In this document: positions 6,752-13,176 of the stretch, piece after piece | How positions within the stretch are numbered: the stretch's first letter is position 1 | Layout of the letters: each line of letters opens with the position of its first letter | Origin: Collinsella sp. | GTDB lineage: Bacteria; Actinomycetota; Coriobacteriia; Coriobacteriales; Coriobacteriaceae | Assembly (NCBI GenBank): GCA_019419485.1 | Contig: DXZV01000011.1 | Span: 8,363-23,325 of the forward strand | Length of the DNA: 14,963 nt | Direction: 5' to 3' | The notes under the pieces: generated by a model | What the model saw: only the letters and a program-made list of their open reading frames with translations | The model's database searches: none | What the model was told of the DNA's origin: nothing | Program-made: the position numbers and the translations under genes

Positions 6752-7150
6752 TTACCAGACGTAAGCGATGATCTCGCCGCCGACGTTGTGCTTGCGAGCA
6801 TCGCGGTCGGTCATGACGCCATGGCTGGTGGAAATAATGGCGGTACCAAGGCCACCGCGGACGCGGGGCATGTCGGCAACGCCGGTGTACTTACGCAGGC
6901 CCGGCTTGGAAATGCGGCGGATGCCGTTGATGACCTTAGCCTTCTTGGGACCATACTTAAGCGTGATGTGCAGAGTCTTCTGGGGAACGGTGTCCTCGAC
7001 ATCGTAGCCCTCGATGTAGCCCTCCTCGTGCAGAACACGAGCGATCTCGACGAGCTTCTTGCTGCTCGGCATGGAGACCGTGGCCTTGTTCACAGAGTTA
7101 GCGTTACGGATGCGCGTAAGCATATCTGCGATCGGGTCTGTAAGGTTCAT
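6752..7150 (-). CDS. rpsH: 30S ribosomal protein S8
   Basis: Primary 16S rRNA-binding protein of the platform; in E. coli it represses the spc operon by binding near the rplE start. The 132 residues begin MNLTDPIADMLTRIRNANSV and end with the conserved STSHGVMTDRDARKHNVGGE region and IAYVW. The ATG has GAAGGAG upstream. It is preceded by a 119-bp spacer after rpsN that contains an imperfect hairpin. I see no obvious copy of the 16S helix-21-like S8 target in front of rplE, but this needs folding to judge. Confidence 0.97.
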   Translation of the reverse strand: MNLTDPIADMLTRIRNANSVNKATVSMPSSKKLVEIARVLHEEGYIEGYDVEDTVPQKTLHITLKYGPKKAKVINGIRRISKPGLRKYTGVADMPRVRGGLGTAIISTSHGVMTDRDARKHNVGGEIIAYVW

Positions 7151-7191
7151 ACAGATTCTCCTTCGTTCTTGATGAACACGTGCTCTTGGTT

Positions 7192-7214
7192 CTTCGCCGC
7201 CCTTAACGGCAAAG
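7192..7214 (-). repeat. Hairpin in the rpsN-rpsH spacer
   Basis: In the transcript, CTTTGCCG pairs with CGGCGAAG (positions 7214-7207 and 7199-7192) with one U-G wobble and a seven-base loop. It is the only structure I can see in this 119-bp spacer. No U-tract follows, so it is not a typical terminator. Confidence 0.4.
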
Positions 7215-7269
7215 CCTTTTTAGCGCGTTTTCCCTGTTCCAAACTGATGCTTGAAACGCTGGTAGTGAC

Positions 7270-7455
7270 TTACCAGCTGGCCTTCTTAACGCCGGGAAGC
7301 TCGCCCTTGAGTGCAAGCTCGCGGAAGCAGACACGGCACAGGCCGAACTTGCGGTACACAGAGTGCGGACGGCCGCAGCGCTGGCAGCGCGTGTACTCAC
7401 GAGTAGAGAACTTCTGCTTGCGATTGCACTTGACGATCATCGATGTCTTAGCCAC
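7270..7455 (-). CDS. rpsN: 30S ribosomal protein S14 type Z (GTG start)
   Basis: Small-subunit head protein. The 61-residue short form has the zinc ribbon CQRCGRPHSVYRKFGLCRVC (CxxC-x12-CxxC, residues ~24-43) and ends GELPGVKKASW, the hallmark of the type Z/rpsZ family. The GTG start at 7455-7453 follows GAGGAGG with a six-base spacing; the in-frame ATG at codon 6 would truncate the conserved N-terminus. It lies between rplE (79-bp spacer with a GC-rich hairpin) and rpsH, the standard order. Together with C+ L36 it shows a zinc-dependent ribosomal set in this operon. Confidence 0.96.
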   Translation of the reverse strand: MAKTSMIVKCNRKQKFSTREYTRCQRCGRPHSVYRKFGLCRVCFRELALKGELPGVKKASW

Positions 7456-7490
7456 TTATATCCTCCTCACATAGAGTATTGTTCGCCCCA

Positions 7491-7518
7491 AGCGCCGCCC
7501 CCTTCTGGGAACGGCGCT
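7491..7518 (-). repeat. GC-rich hairpin in the rplE-rpsN spacer
   Basis: AGCGCCG (7491-7497) pairs with CGGCGCT (7512-7518), with an internal CCC/GGG helix across a two-base mismatch and a TTCT loop. It lies between the rplE stop and the rpsN ribosome binding site. There is no U-tract, so a processing or stabilising role is more likely than termination. Confidence 0.5.
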
Positions 7519-7534
7519 CATAGGGCAGGTGAAC

Positions 7535-8092
7535 CTATTTCTTGAACGGGAAACCGAAGGCGTCCAGAAGGGCCTTGGCCTCCTCATCGGTGTTGGCGGT
7601 GGTCACGAAAGTGATGTCCATACCACGCTGGTGATCGACGGAGTCGAAGTCGATCTCGGGGAAGATGAGCTGTTCGGTGACGCCCATGGAGAAGTTACCA
7701 CGGCCGTCGAAGCTCTTGGCGGAGATGCCGCGGAAGTCGCGGATACGGGGGATCGCGACGGAGGTCAGACGATCGAAGAACTCCCACATACGGTCGCCAC
7801 GCAGGGTAACCTTGCAGCCGATCGGCATACCAGCGCGCAGGCGGAAGGTAGCGATGGACTTGCGGGCACGGGTGATCATCGGCTGCTGGCCGGTGATGGC
7901 GCGCAGGTCGCGCACGGCACCGTCGATGGCCTTGGAATCGGTAGCGGCCTCGCCGACACCCATGTTTACGACGATCTTCTCAAACTTGGGGATCATCATG
8001 ACGTTCTCGTACTGGAACTTGTCCTGAAGCTGCTGCTTAACCTCGTTGTTGTACTTGGTCTTCAGACGCGGCACATACTTCTCTTCTGCCAT
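7535..8092 (-). CDS. rplE: 50S ribosomal protein L5
   Basis: 5S rRNA-binding protein of the central protuberance that bridges to S13. The 185 residues start MAEEKYVPRLKTKYNNEVKQ and include PKFEKIVVNMGVGEA (about 36-50), GQQPMITRARKSIATFRLR (about 68-86) and the conserved RIRDFRGIS and GNFSMGVTEQLIFPEIDFD stretches. It ends FGFPFKK. AAGGAG lies seven bases upstream of the ATG. It is the first ribosomal gene of the block: rplX and rplN, which normally stand immediately upstream, are absent and a 325-bp non-coding stretch precedes it. Confidence 0.98.
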   Translation of the reverse strand: MAEEKYVPRLKTKYNNEVKQQLQDKFQYENVMMIPKFEKIVVNMGVGEAATDSKAIDGAVRDLRAITGQQPMITRARKSIATFRLRAGMPIGCKVTLRGDRMWEFFDRLTSVAIPRIRDFRGISAKSFDGRGNFSMGVTEQLIFPEIDFDSVDHQRGMDITFVTTANTDEEAKALLDAFGFPFKK

Positions 8093-8117
8093 TGTTCACT
8101 CCTTCTTGGGGTTTTAA

Positions 8118-8152
8118 GCACGGGGCGTGGCCACGATGGGTTGTCCTCGTGC
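8118..8152 (-). repeat. Leader hairpin upstream of rplE
   Basis: GCACGGGG (8118-8125) pairs with CCTCGTGC (8145-8152) with one mismatch or wobble, and inside it lies the perfect palindrome CGTGGCCACG (8126-8135). The structure would sit in the 5' leader of the predicted rplE transcript, about 25 bases before the start codon. It is a candidate for control of the operon by a ribosomal protein or for leader stability. Judged by eye, not folded. Confidence 0.4.
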
Positions 8153-8229
8153 CTCCTGGCTGCATCCGCGCCGCTCATGGCATTTCGCGGTTTGGACTCG
8201 ACGCAGCAGGAGCCGACAAAACAATCGGT

Positions 8230-8258
8230 ACTATACGCGCATCGGGAGCGTATTTCCA
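8230..8258 (-). promoter_or_regulatory. Putative promoter of the rplE operon
   Basis: On the minus strand TGGAAA (8258-8253; four of six to TTGACA) and TATAGT (8235-8230; five of six to TATAAT) are separated by exactly 17 bp. Transcription would start near 8222 and give a leader of about 130 bases. This is the best promoter-like pair in the 325-bp stretch 8093-8417. That stretch otherwise holds only the leader hairpin, a CCCTAGGGG palindrome near 8310 and the long palindrome at 8334-8400. I see no gene in it. Confidence 0.55.
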
Positions 8259-8333
8259 GAAAAACCTCGTCTGCCTGCACAACTCCACAACTCCCCCGCA
8301 CATATTGATCCCTAGGGGACGGAGGAAAATGGC

Positions 8334-8400
8334 AGTTGCGGTGAAATAGGGACCGTTTGACGGCTTAACAGGCTTTAACAGTCCGTATTTCACCGCAACT
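8334..8400. repeat. 67-bp palindrome between xdhC-like gene and rplE promoter
   Basis: AGTTGCGGTGAAATA (8334-8348) and TATTTCACCGCAACT (8386-8400) are a perfect 15-bp inverted repeat. After a single G-G mismatch, GGAC (8350-8353) pairs with GTCC (8381-8384). The loop holds a small CCGT-ttg-ACGG hairpin and two near-identical direct repeats, GGCTTAACA and GGCTTTAACA (8362-8380). It begins about 17 bp beyond the stop of the xdhC-like gene and could end that transcript. The U-tract is poor (ATTTTCC starting a few bases later), so a REP-like repeat is an alternative. Confidence 0.8.
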
Positions 8401-8417
8401 CATATATGGGGATGCGA

Positions 8418-9461
8418 TTAGCGCTTGCGGGGGACGAGCTTGGTGCGGCGCAGGTGGATCATCTCGGCAGCGATGGAGATGGCGATCTCCTCGGGGTCCT
8501 CGGCCTCGATGGCGACACCGATCGGCAGGTGCAGCTCGTCGATCTGGTCCTGCGTAAAGCCCTCCTGCTCCAGGCGGGCGCGCACAAAGGCCGTCTTGCG
8601 GCGCGAACCCAGACAGCCCAGATAGGCGGGCTTGGCGTGCATGGCCTGAATCACCACGTCGATATCGGACTTGTGACCCGCCGTGGCGACGACCACTAGG
8701 TCACGCGGGCCGATGGGGCACTGCTTGCTCAGGTTCTTGTAGTCGACCAGACGACGGTCGTAGACACCGGGCACCCATTCGGGGGTCAGTGTGCCGGGGC
8801 GGTCGTCGCAAGCCACGACGGCAAAGCCCGCCGCCGTGAGCACCCGCGCCGTCGCAGCACCCACGTGGCCGCAGCCAAAGATATAGGTCAGGCCCTCGGG
8901 GCAGAGCGTCTCGATGTGCGCCGCGGGAATCTCGGAGGCCGCGTTGGTGTAGGTGACCTTACTCCCCTCCTCCACCAGCGAAAGCTCGGGGCAGCCCATT
9001 ATGGTGCGGCGCGACTCCTCGCCATGGTATTCGGCAACGTCGCCTTCATGCGCACTTGCGATAAACGGTTCAAAGTCGATGGCGAAGTCGCCGATGCGCC
9101 GATAGGCCAAGACGTCGGCAACCGACTGGAACAACGGTGCCTGGGTCGCATCCAGATGCAGGTAGCACAGGCAGATGGCTCCGCCGCAAATCATGCCGGT
9201 ATCGGAGTTCTCGCCGCCCATGGTGTAGCGGACCAGACGCGATTTACCCCCGGCCAGCAGCTCGCGCGCCTCGTCCAGCGCAAAGAGCTCAATCTTGCCG
9301 CCGCCGATAGTGCCCGCTTGGCTGCCATCGGCAAAGACAGTCATCCATGCGCCCACACCGCGCGGGGACGACCCCGCCGTACCGGCCACTACCACCAGCT
9401 CGCACGTCTCGCCAGCACGCAGGGCGGCAAGCGCCGCATTCACAACATCGAGCTTTTCCAT
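8418..9461 (-). CDS. XdhC/CoxI-family molybdenum hydroxylase maturation factor
   Basis: Members of this family bind molybdenum cofactor and help sulfurate and insert it into xanthine dehydrogenase-type enzymes. The 347-residue protein has both expected parts. The N-terminal XdhC/CoxI domain carries GSSPRGVGAWMTVF (residues ~30-43), GGGKIE (53-58) and a CGG motif at 92-94. The C-terminal Rossmann-like domain carries GCGHVG (196-201), ACDDRPG, VVATAGHKSD and LGCLGSRRK. The start follows AGAAGGCGG and lies nine bases after the yqeB-like gene, so the two form an operon. No molybdenum hydroxylase structural gene is in the window; its target is presumably encoded nearby. Function is by family; the exact partner is inferred. 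Confidence 0.9.
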   Translation of the reverse strand: MEKLDVVNAALAALRAGETCELVVVAGTAGSSPRGVGAWMTVFADGSQAGTIGGGKIELFALDEARELLAGGKSRLVRYTMGGENSDTGMICGGAICLCYLHLDATQAPLFQSVADVLAYRRIGDFAIDFEPFIASAHEGDVAEYHGEESRRTIMGCPELSLVEEGSKVTYTNAASEIPAAHIETLCPEGLTYIFGCGHVGAATARVLTAAGFAVVACDDRPGTLTPEWVPGVYDRRLVDYKNLSKQCPIGPRDLVVVATAGHKSDIDVVIQAMHAKPAYLGCLGSRRKTAFVRARLEQEGFTQDQIDELHLPIGVAIEAEDPEEIAISIAAEMIHLRRTKLVPRKR

Positions 9462-9470
9462 TGCCGCCTT

Positions 9471-10265
9471 CTATCCTCTAAAGACATCGGTGAGCATAGC
9501 GAGTGCCTCGAGCACGCCGCCGCCGACCGACGTCGCTTTGTCCGAAATATAGTTGATATAGCTGGCATCGCCGCGCGGGTCGACGTCGGCACATTTAAAG
9601 CCCTCGGTCACCTGAACACCGTCGGCCAAAAGGCCGCGCAAGCAGCCGTCAATCTGCGTGACCATGGGAGTATCACCCGCATACCCGATCACATCGCCGG
9701 CACTCACGATGTCGCCGATGGTGCGGTCGGACCTAAACACGCCGGCGGCGGGGCTGTGGATAACACGTTCCTTGCCATAGCCGGCGATAATGCCCGGCAC
9801 GCCCGTGTTGGGCTGGGGCGAACCTTGGGTAATGACACGGCCGAGAAAATGTCCGCGCATGGTCTCGACCACGGCGTCGCAGTCAACCGGCGCGGTAAAG
9901 CCCGGCCCCACAGCGATGACGGCAGGTGCCATGTCGCGCGTGGTGCCCAAGTTGCGCTTAGCCAAAATCGCGTCGACCACAGCCGCGGGTTTAAGCTCAT
10001 CGAGCATCTTGGCCTGAGGGTCCACCACAACGGCGACGTCTCCAGCCTCGGTAATCTCAAGCGCCTCAGCCGGCGTCCGTGCCAAGCGAGCGCGAATGCC
10101 TTCGACCTCGACCTCGCCCAGGCGAATGGCCTCGCAAAAACAGATTGTGCGGCGGATGCACGTGGGAACCGCGATATCGGCCATAACGACCGAAACGCCG
10201 GCGCGCACCAAGCGAGCGGCGACGCCCGTGGCGATATCACCGGCGCCGCGAACATAAACGAGCAT
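9471..10265 (-). CDS. yqeB: YqeB-family selenium-dependent molybdenum hydroxylase accessory protein
   Basis: The family is named from the E. coli yqeB and Enterococcus EF2563 genes, which co-occur with selD and labile-selenium molybdenum hydroxylases. The molecular role is not established. The 264-residue protein has an N-terminal nucleotide-binding-like strand-loop (VYVRGAGDIATGVAARLVRA, residues ~3-22), then VVDPQAKMLDELKP, GPGFTAPVDCDAVVETMRGH, GRVITQGSPQPNTGVPG and HSPAAGVFRSDRTIGDIV, all typical of this family. The ATG is preceded by GGGAGGTG at eight bases. It is divergent from yqeC across a 102-bp region and leads the xdhC-like gene. The pair YqeB plus YqeC argues for a selenium-containing enzyme in this organism. 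Confidence 0.9.
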   Translation of the reverse strand: MLVYVRGAGDIATGVAARLVRAGVSVVMADIAVPTCIRRTICFCEAIRLGEVEVEGIRARLARTPAEALEITEAGDVAVVVDPQAKMLDELKPAAVVDAILAKRNLGTTRDMAPAVIAVGPGFTAPVDCDAVVETMRGHFLGRVITQGSPQPNTGVPGIIAGYGKERVIHSPAAGVFRSDRTIGDIVSAGDVIGYAGDTPMVTQIDGCLRGLLADGVQVTEGFKCADVDPRGDASYINYISDKATSVGGGVLEALAMLTDVFRG

Positions 10266-10298
10266 TCCCGGGGCACCTCCCTGTGCTACGGTTTGAGC

Positions 10299-10326
10299 AG
10301 AGCAAAAGCGGTTCGGCCGCTACTCT
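10299..10326. repeat. Hairpin in the yqeB-yqeC divergent spacer
   Basis: AGCGG (10307-10311) and CCGCT (10317-10321) flank a TTCGG loop, with an outer AGAG/CTCT helix (10299-10302 and 10323-10326). In the yqeB direction it would lie in the 5' leader. It could be an operator or a leader stem. Confidence 0.4.
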
Positions 10327-10336
10327 GATGATTATT

Positions 10337-10354
10337 TATTATCACAGTATTATA
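10337..10354. promoter_or_regulatory. AT-rich divergent promoter core between yqeB and yqeC
   Basis: The only AT-rich stretch of the 102-bp spacer reads TATTAT on the plus strand (10348-10353) and a perfect TATAAT on the minus strand (10354-10349). A minus-strand GATAAT lies at 10342-10337. No good -35 boxes are seen. If the plus-strand TATTAT is used, yqeC would start within about eight bases of its ATG at 10368, giving a very short leader. Low certainty. Confidence 0.35.
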
Positions 10355-10367
10355 CGGCGGTGAACAG

Positions 10368-11105
10368 ATGGAAACGACGAGCGGAAACCTTGCCTCCGCG
10401 CTCAAGATCGAGCCGGGCATTACCGCAATTATCGGCAGCGGTGGCAAGTCGACCTTGCTAAAGACGCTGGGTCTCGAGCTCATGCGCGCTGGCGGCCGCG
10501 TGCTCCTCTGCACCACCACGCACATGTTTCCCGTCGCCGGCGTGCCGTGGGACGGGTCAAACCGTCGCCTGGATGCCGCGCCTTGGAAGCCGGGTGCCGC
10601 GCATGCCCCCGGCTGCACCTGCAAGGTATGCGCTGGCATGAGCCGCGGAAGCATCTGCCAGGCGGGTGTTTTGGACCCGGAGACAGGCAAGCTCTCCGCC
10701 CCCGCCGAGCCGCCCAACGAGCTGGCGCAGCGCTTTGACTATGTGTTGGCCGAGGCAGATGGCAGCAAGCGACTCCCGCTCAAGGCGCATGCCGCCTGGG
10801 AGCCGGTAATTCCCGCCGCCACGGCAAACGTTGTCTGGGTCGTCGGCGCCTCGGGGCTGGGCAAGCCCGTCGCCGAGGTTGTCCACCGCCCCGAGCTCTT
10901 CTGCGAGCGCTGCGGCTGCGAGCCTACCGACATCGCCACGCCCGAGCGCGTCGCCCAGGTGCTCAATGCCGAGATGCAGGCGCTGGGACTCAGCACCGCA
11001 CGCGTCATGCTCAACCAAGCCGACACGCTTGCCGACCCAACAATGGCAGATCGCTTCGAGGCAGCCCTCAACCGCCCCCTCATCGCCACCAGCCTCCAGG
11101 GGTAG
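10368..11105 (+). CDS. yqeC: YqeC-family selenium-dependent hydroxylase accessory protein, cysteine-rich
   Basis: The only plus-strand gene in the window. YqeC proteins co-occur with yqeB and selD and are thought to serve maturation of selenium-dependent molybdenum hydroxylases; the mechanism is unknown. The 245 residues start with a P-loop-like GSGGKST (23-29), followed by LCTTTHMFP (47-55). The family hallmark EADGSKRLPLKAH lies at 129-141, GASGLGKP at 160-167 and LNQADTL near 220. Two cysteine groups stand out: C83, C85, C88 (with C97) and C179, C182, C184. The ribosome binding site is weak (GGCGGTG), which fits low expression or a near-leaderless messenger. It converges on the hydantoinase gene, with a long palindrome between, and its TAG lies inside that palindrome. 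Confidence 0.9.
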   Translation: METTSGNLASALKIEPGITAIIGSGGKSTLLKTLGLELMRAGGRVLLCTTTHMFPVAGVPWDGSNRRLDAAPWKPGAAHAPGCTCKVCAGMSRGSICQAGVLDPETGKLSAPAEPPNELAQRFDYVLAEADGSKRLPLKAHAAWEPVIPAATANVVWVVGASGLGKPVAEVVHRPELFCERCGCEPTDIATPERVAQVLNAEMQALGLSTARVMLNQADTLADPTMADRFEAALNRPLIATSLQG

Positions 11106-11171
11106 CTAATTTGGGACGGGGCTCTTTTTGCTACCCCGTCCCAAAAAATCATCTCCCAAATTAGCTACCCC
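11099..11171. repeat. 73-bp nested palindrome between convergent genes
   Basis: GGGGTAGCTAATTTGGGA (11099-11116) and TCCCAAATTAGCTACCCC (11154-11171) are a perfect 18-bp inverted repeat. Inside, TTTGGGACGGGG (11110-11121) pairs perfectly with CCCCGTCCCAAA (11134-11145). A third option pairs GGGGTAGC (11099-11106) with GCTACCCC (11130-11137), so the folds exclude one another. The yqeC stop codon is inside the left arm and the hydantoinase stop is 14 bp past the right arm. It may end transcription from both sides, although neither strand shows a U-tract right after a stem. A REP/MITE-like insertion is the alternative. Confidence 0.8.
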
Positions 11172-11184
11172 GGCGGTCTTCCTG

Positions 11185-12552
11185 TTAGCGGGGCACGTAG
11201 CGGCCGGGTTGGGCTCCGGTGGGCTCGCCGTCGCGTGCCGCCAGCACGCCGTTCACAAACACGGCCTTGGCGCGGCCATGTGCCTCAAAGCCCTCGAGCG
11301 GCGTGTAGTCCACGGCCTGATGCTGCGTCGCGGCGCTGATCGTCCAACGCGCGCACGGATCCCACACGCACACGTCGGCATCGGCGCCCTCGGCAAGACA
11401 GCCCTTGCGCGGATACATGCCAAACACGCGCGCCGGATTCTCGCTCATCAAGCGGCACAGATCCTCGGGACCCAGCTGTCCCTCAAAGCTCGTGGCAATC
11501 GCAACGGGACGATGCTCCACGCCGGGCCCGCCGTTGGGAATCGCGCGGAAATCATCGCGTCCTCGGTCCTTTTGCCCGTGCAGGTTAAAGCTGCAATGAT
11601 CGGTCGCAATAGTATCGATCTCGCCAGCCACAAGCGCCTCGCGCAGCGCGGCACGGTCACCGGCATGGCGCAGCGGCGGGCTCATCACGTACTTGGCGCC
11701 CGCAAAGCCGTCCTCGCCCTGCTCCAGATAGCAGGTGTCGTCGAGCATCAGATACTGAGGGCATGTCTCGACATAGATGTTCTTCTGCCCGCGCGCTTTG
11801 GCAGCGCGAATGGCCTCGAGCCCCAGCTTGGTCGAAAGGTGCACCACGTTGACCGGAGCGTCCCCGGCCAAGTGCGCCAGATACAGCAGGCGGCTCACGG
11901 CCTCGGCCTCACACACGTCCGGACGGCTGAGCGCATGGCCCTCGGGCCCGTGGATACCCTGCTCAAACACGCGCTTCTGCAGCGCGTTGACCAACGTGCC
12001 GTTCTCGCAATGCACGCACAGGATACCGCCCACGCGCTTGAGCTCCTCCAGCACCTCGAGCGTCTCGGCATCGTCCAGGCGCAGATGGTCGTAGGCAAAG
12101 TAGGTCTTAAACGACGACACGCCCGCCTCGCGCATGGCCGAAAGATCGGCGCGGTTGCGCTCATTCCACTCGGCAAGCGCCATATGGAAGGCATAGTTGG
12201 CGGTGCAGGTGCCGTCGGCGCGATGATGCCACTCGACCAAGGCATCGGACATGGTCACGCCGCGATCGGCCGTCGCGTAGTCCACAATGGTCGTCGTGCC
12301 GCCGCAGGCAGCCGCGCGCGTGCCGGTCTCAAAGCTATCGGCTGTCCAATCCATGCCGGTCCAGCACTGCATGTGCGTGTGGCCGTCGATAAAGCCCGGG
12401 AACACCCAGCAGCCCGCAGCATCCTCGACGGTATCGCCCTCGCCCGGCTCGATTGCCGCGGCAATCCGCACAATCTTGTCGCCCTCCATGGCAAGATCGG
12501 CGCGGCGAAGCCCCTGGGGCGTCACGAGTGCGCCGTTTTTGATGATGATCAT
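11185..12552 (-). CDS. hyuA: Dihydropyrimidinase / D-hydantoinase-type amidohydrolase
   Basis: Metal-dependent hydrolase that opens hydantoin or dihydropyrimidine rings to N-carbamoyl amino acids. The 455 residues form an amidohydrolase barrel with the complete di-metal site: H58 and H60 (DGHTH), K149 (carboxylated lysine in SSFKTYFAY), H181 (CVHCEN), H238 (VVHLS) and D318 (ATDHCSF). CPQYL near 264-268 and SPPLR at 291-295 are further hydantoinase marks that separate it from allantoinase and dihydroorotase. AAGGAG sits five bases before the ATG. It is nine bases downstream of the mocA-like gene, so the two form an operon. The neighbouring accessory genes suggest a purine-derived hydantoin or similar ring as substrate, which is inference. 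The symbol follows the E. coli gene next to ygeWXY. Confidence 0.9.
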   Translation of the reverse strand: MIIIKNGALVTPQGLRRADLAMEGDKIVRIAAAIEPGEGDTVEDAAGCWVFPGFIDGHTHMQCWTGMDWTADSFETGTRAAACGGTTTIVDYATADRGVTMSDALVEWHHRADGTCTANYAFHMALAEWNERNRADLSAMREAGVSSFKTYFAYDHLRLDDAETLEVLEELKRVGGILCVHCENGTLVNALQKRVFEQGIHGPEGHALSRPDVCEAEAVSRLLYLAHLAGDAPVNVVHLSTKLGLEAIRAAKARGQKNIYVETCPQYLMLDDTCYLEQGEDGFAGAKYVMSPPLRHAGDRAALREALVAGEIDTIATDHCSFNLHGQKDRGRDDFRAIPNGGPGVEHRPVAIATSFEGQLGPEDLCRLMSENPARVFGMYPRKGCLAEGADADVCVWDPCARWTISAATQHQAVDYTPLEGFEAHGRAKAVFVNGVLAARDGEPTGAQPGRYVPR

Positions 12553-12561
12553 AATTGCTCC

Positions 12562-13176
12562 TTATTGATTGATGCAGTTGGCCACGCGATCAAAATACGA
12601 GCAGGCGGCGATATGCTCCGTTATGCGTCGCTGTCCCTTGACGGTATCGACGTCCCACAGCTCGTAGGCACGCGCCTCGACCAGCACCACGTCGGTACGG
12701 TCCTTGAGGATCGAACCGCCGCCGTCCTTACCCTCAAGACACATAAGTGCATCGAACAGTTCCGCCGGAAAGAGCACCGGGCTCGAAGGCTCACCGTTGC
12801 ACGCAAGACGCACCGGATGCTTGCGGCCACGCTCGTCAAATGCACGAACCATAGCCTCAAAAGAATCCAAACTCACGAGCGGCTGGTCGCCCGGCAAAAA
12901 GAGGCAACCTTTCCAGTTGCGTTCGACTCCCCACGAAAGGCCCGCACGGACGCTTTCGCTGCGCAGCTCGCCATCGTGCAGTACGCACGGGCAATGCTTG
13001 TCATCACAAATCTGAGCGACCTCGGGCCAGCGCGTCGAAACCACAACGTCAAAGCCCCGGGGAACCGAATCAATGGTCCGGGCAATCAGCGGCTCGCCAT
13101 AGATATCGGCGAGCATCTTGTTAGAGCCAAATCGCTTGCCCTCGCCCGAAGCCATAATGACGCAACCAAGTTTCAT
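12562..13176 (-). CDS. mocA: MocA/YgfJ-like molybdenum cofactor nucleotidyltransferase
   Basis: Members of this family transfer CMP (MocA) or a related nucleotide to molybdopterin, giving the dinucleotide cofactor used by xanthine dehydrogenase-type enzymes. The 204 residues carry the nucleotide-binding loop ASGEGKRFGSNKM (9-21), the metal-binding PGDQPL (95-100), and a conserved middle (SESVRAGL, 73-80). I chose the ATG at 13176 because GGGGAGGT lies six bases upstream and the family motif follows at once; the longer frame to 13227 adds unconserved residues without a ribosome binding site. It leads the operon with the hydantoinase. A LacI/cre-like palindrome lies about 60 bp upstream. The substrate (CTP or GTP) cannot be told from sequence by eye. 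Confidence 0.88.
   Translation of the reverse strand: MKLGCVIMASGEGKRFGSNKMLADIYGEPLIARTIDSVPRGFDVVVSTRWPEVAQICDDKHCPCVLHDGELRSESVRAGLSWGVERNWKGCLFLPGDQPLVSLDSFEAMVRAFDERGRKHPVRLACNGEPSSPVLFPAELFDALMCLEGKDGGGSILKDRTDVVLVEARAYELWDVDTVKGQRRITEHIAACSYFDRVANCINQ

Noticed and set aside
6161..7474. Plus-strand open frame (437 codons) opposite rplF, rpsH and rpsN
   Set aside because: Runs across three ribosomal genes and their spacers in antisense. Leucine- and valine-rich shadow with no domain.
8302..8320. CCCTAGGGG palindrome near 8310 as a possible insertion-site footprint or operator
   Set aside because: Short GC-rich palindrome with no partner copy, target duplication or adjacent promoter. 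Too weak to call.
8362..8380. Tandem GGCTTAACA repeats as the start of a CRISPR array
   Set aside because: Only two imperfect adjacent copies of nine to ten bases, no spacers and no cas genes. They are part of the palindrome loop.
8865..10328. Plus-strand open frame (487 codons) opposite the xdhC-like and yqeB genes
   Set aside because: Antisense to two convincing family members, ignores their boundary, and has no motif. Codon-bias shadow.
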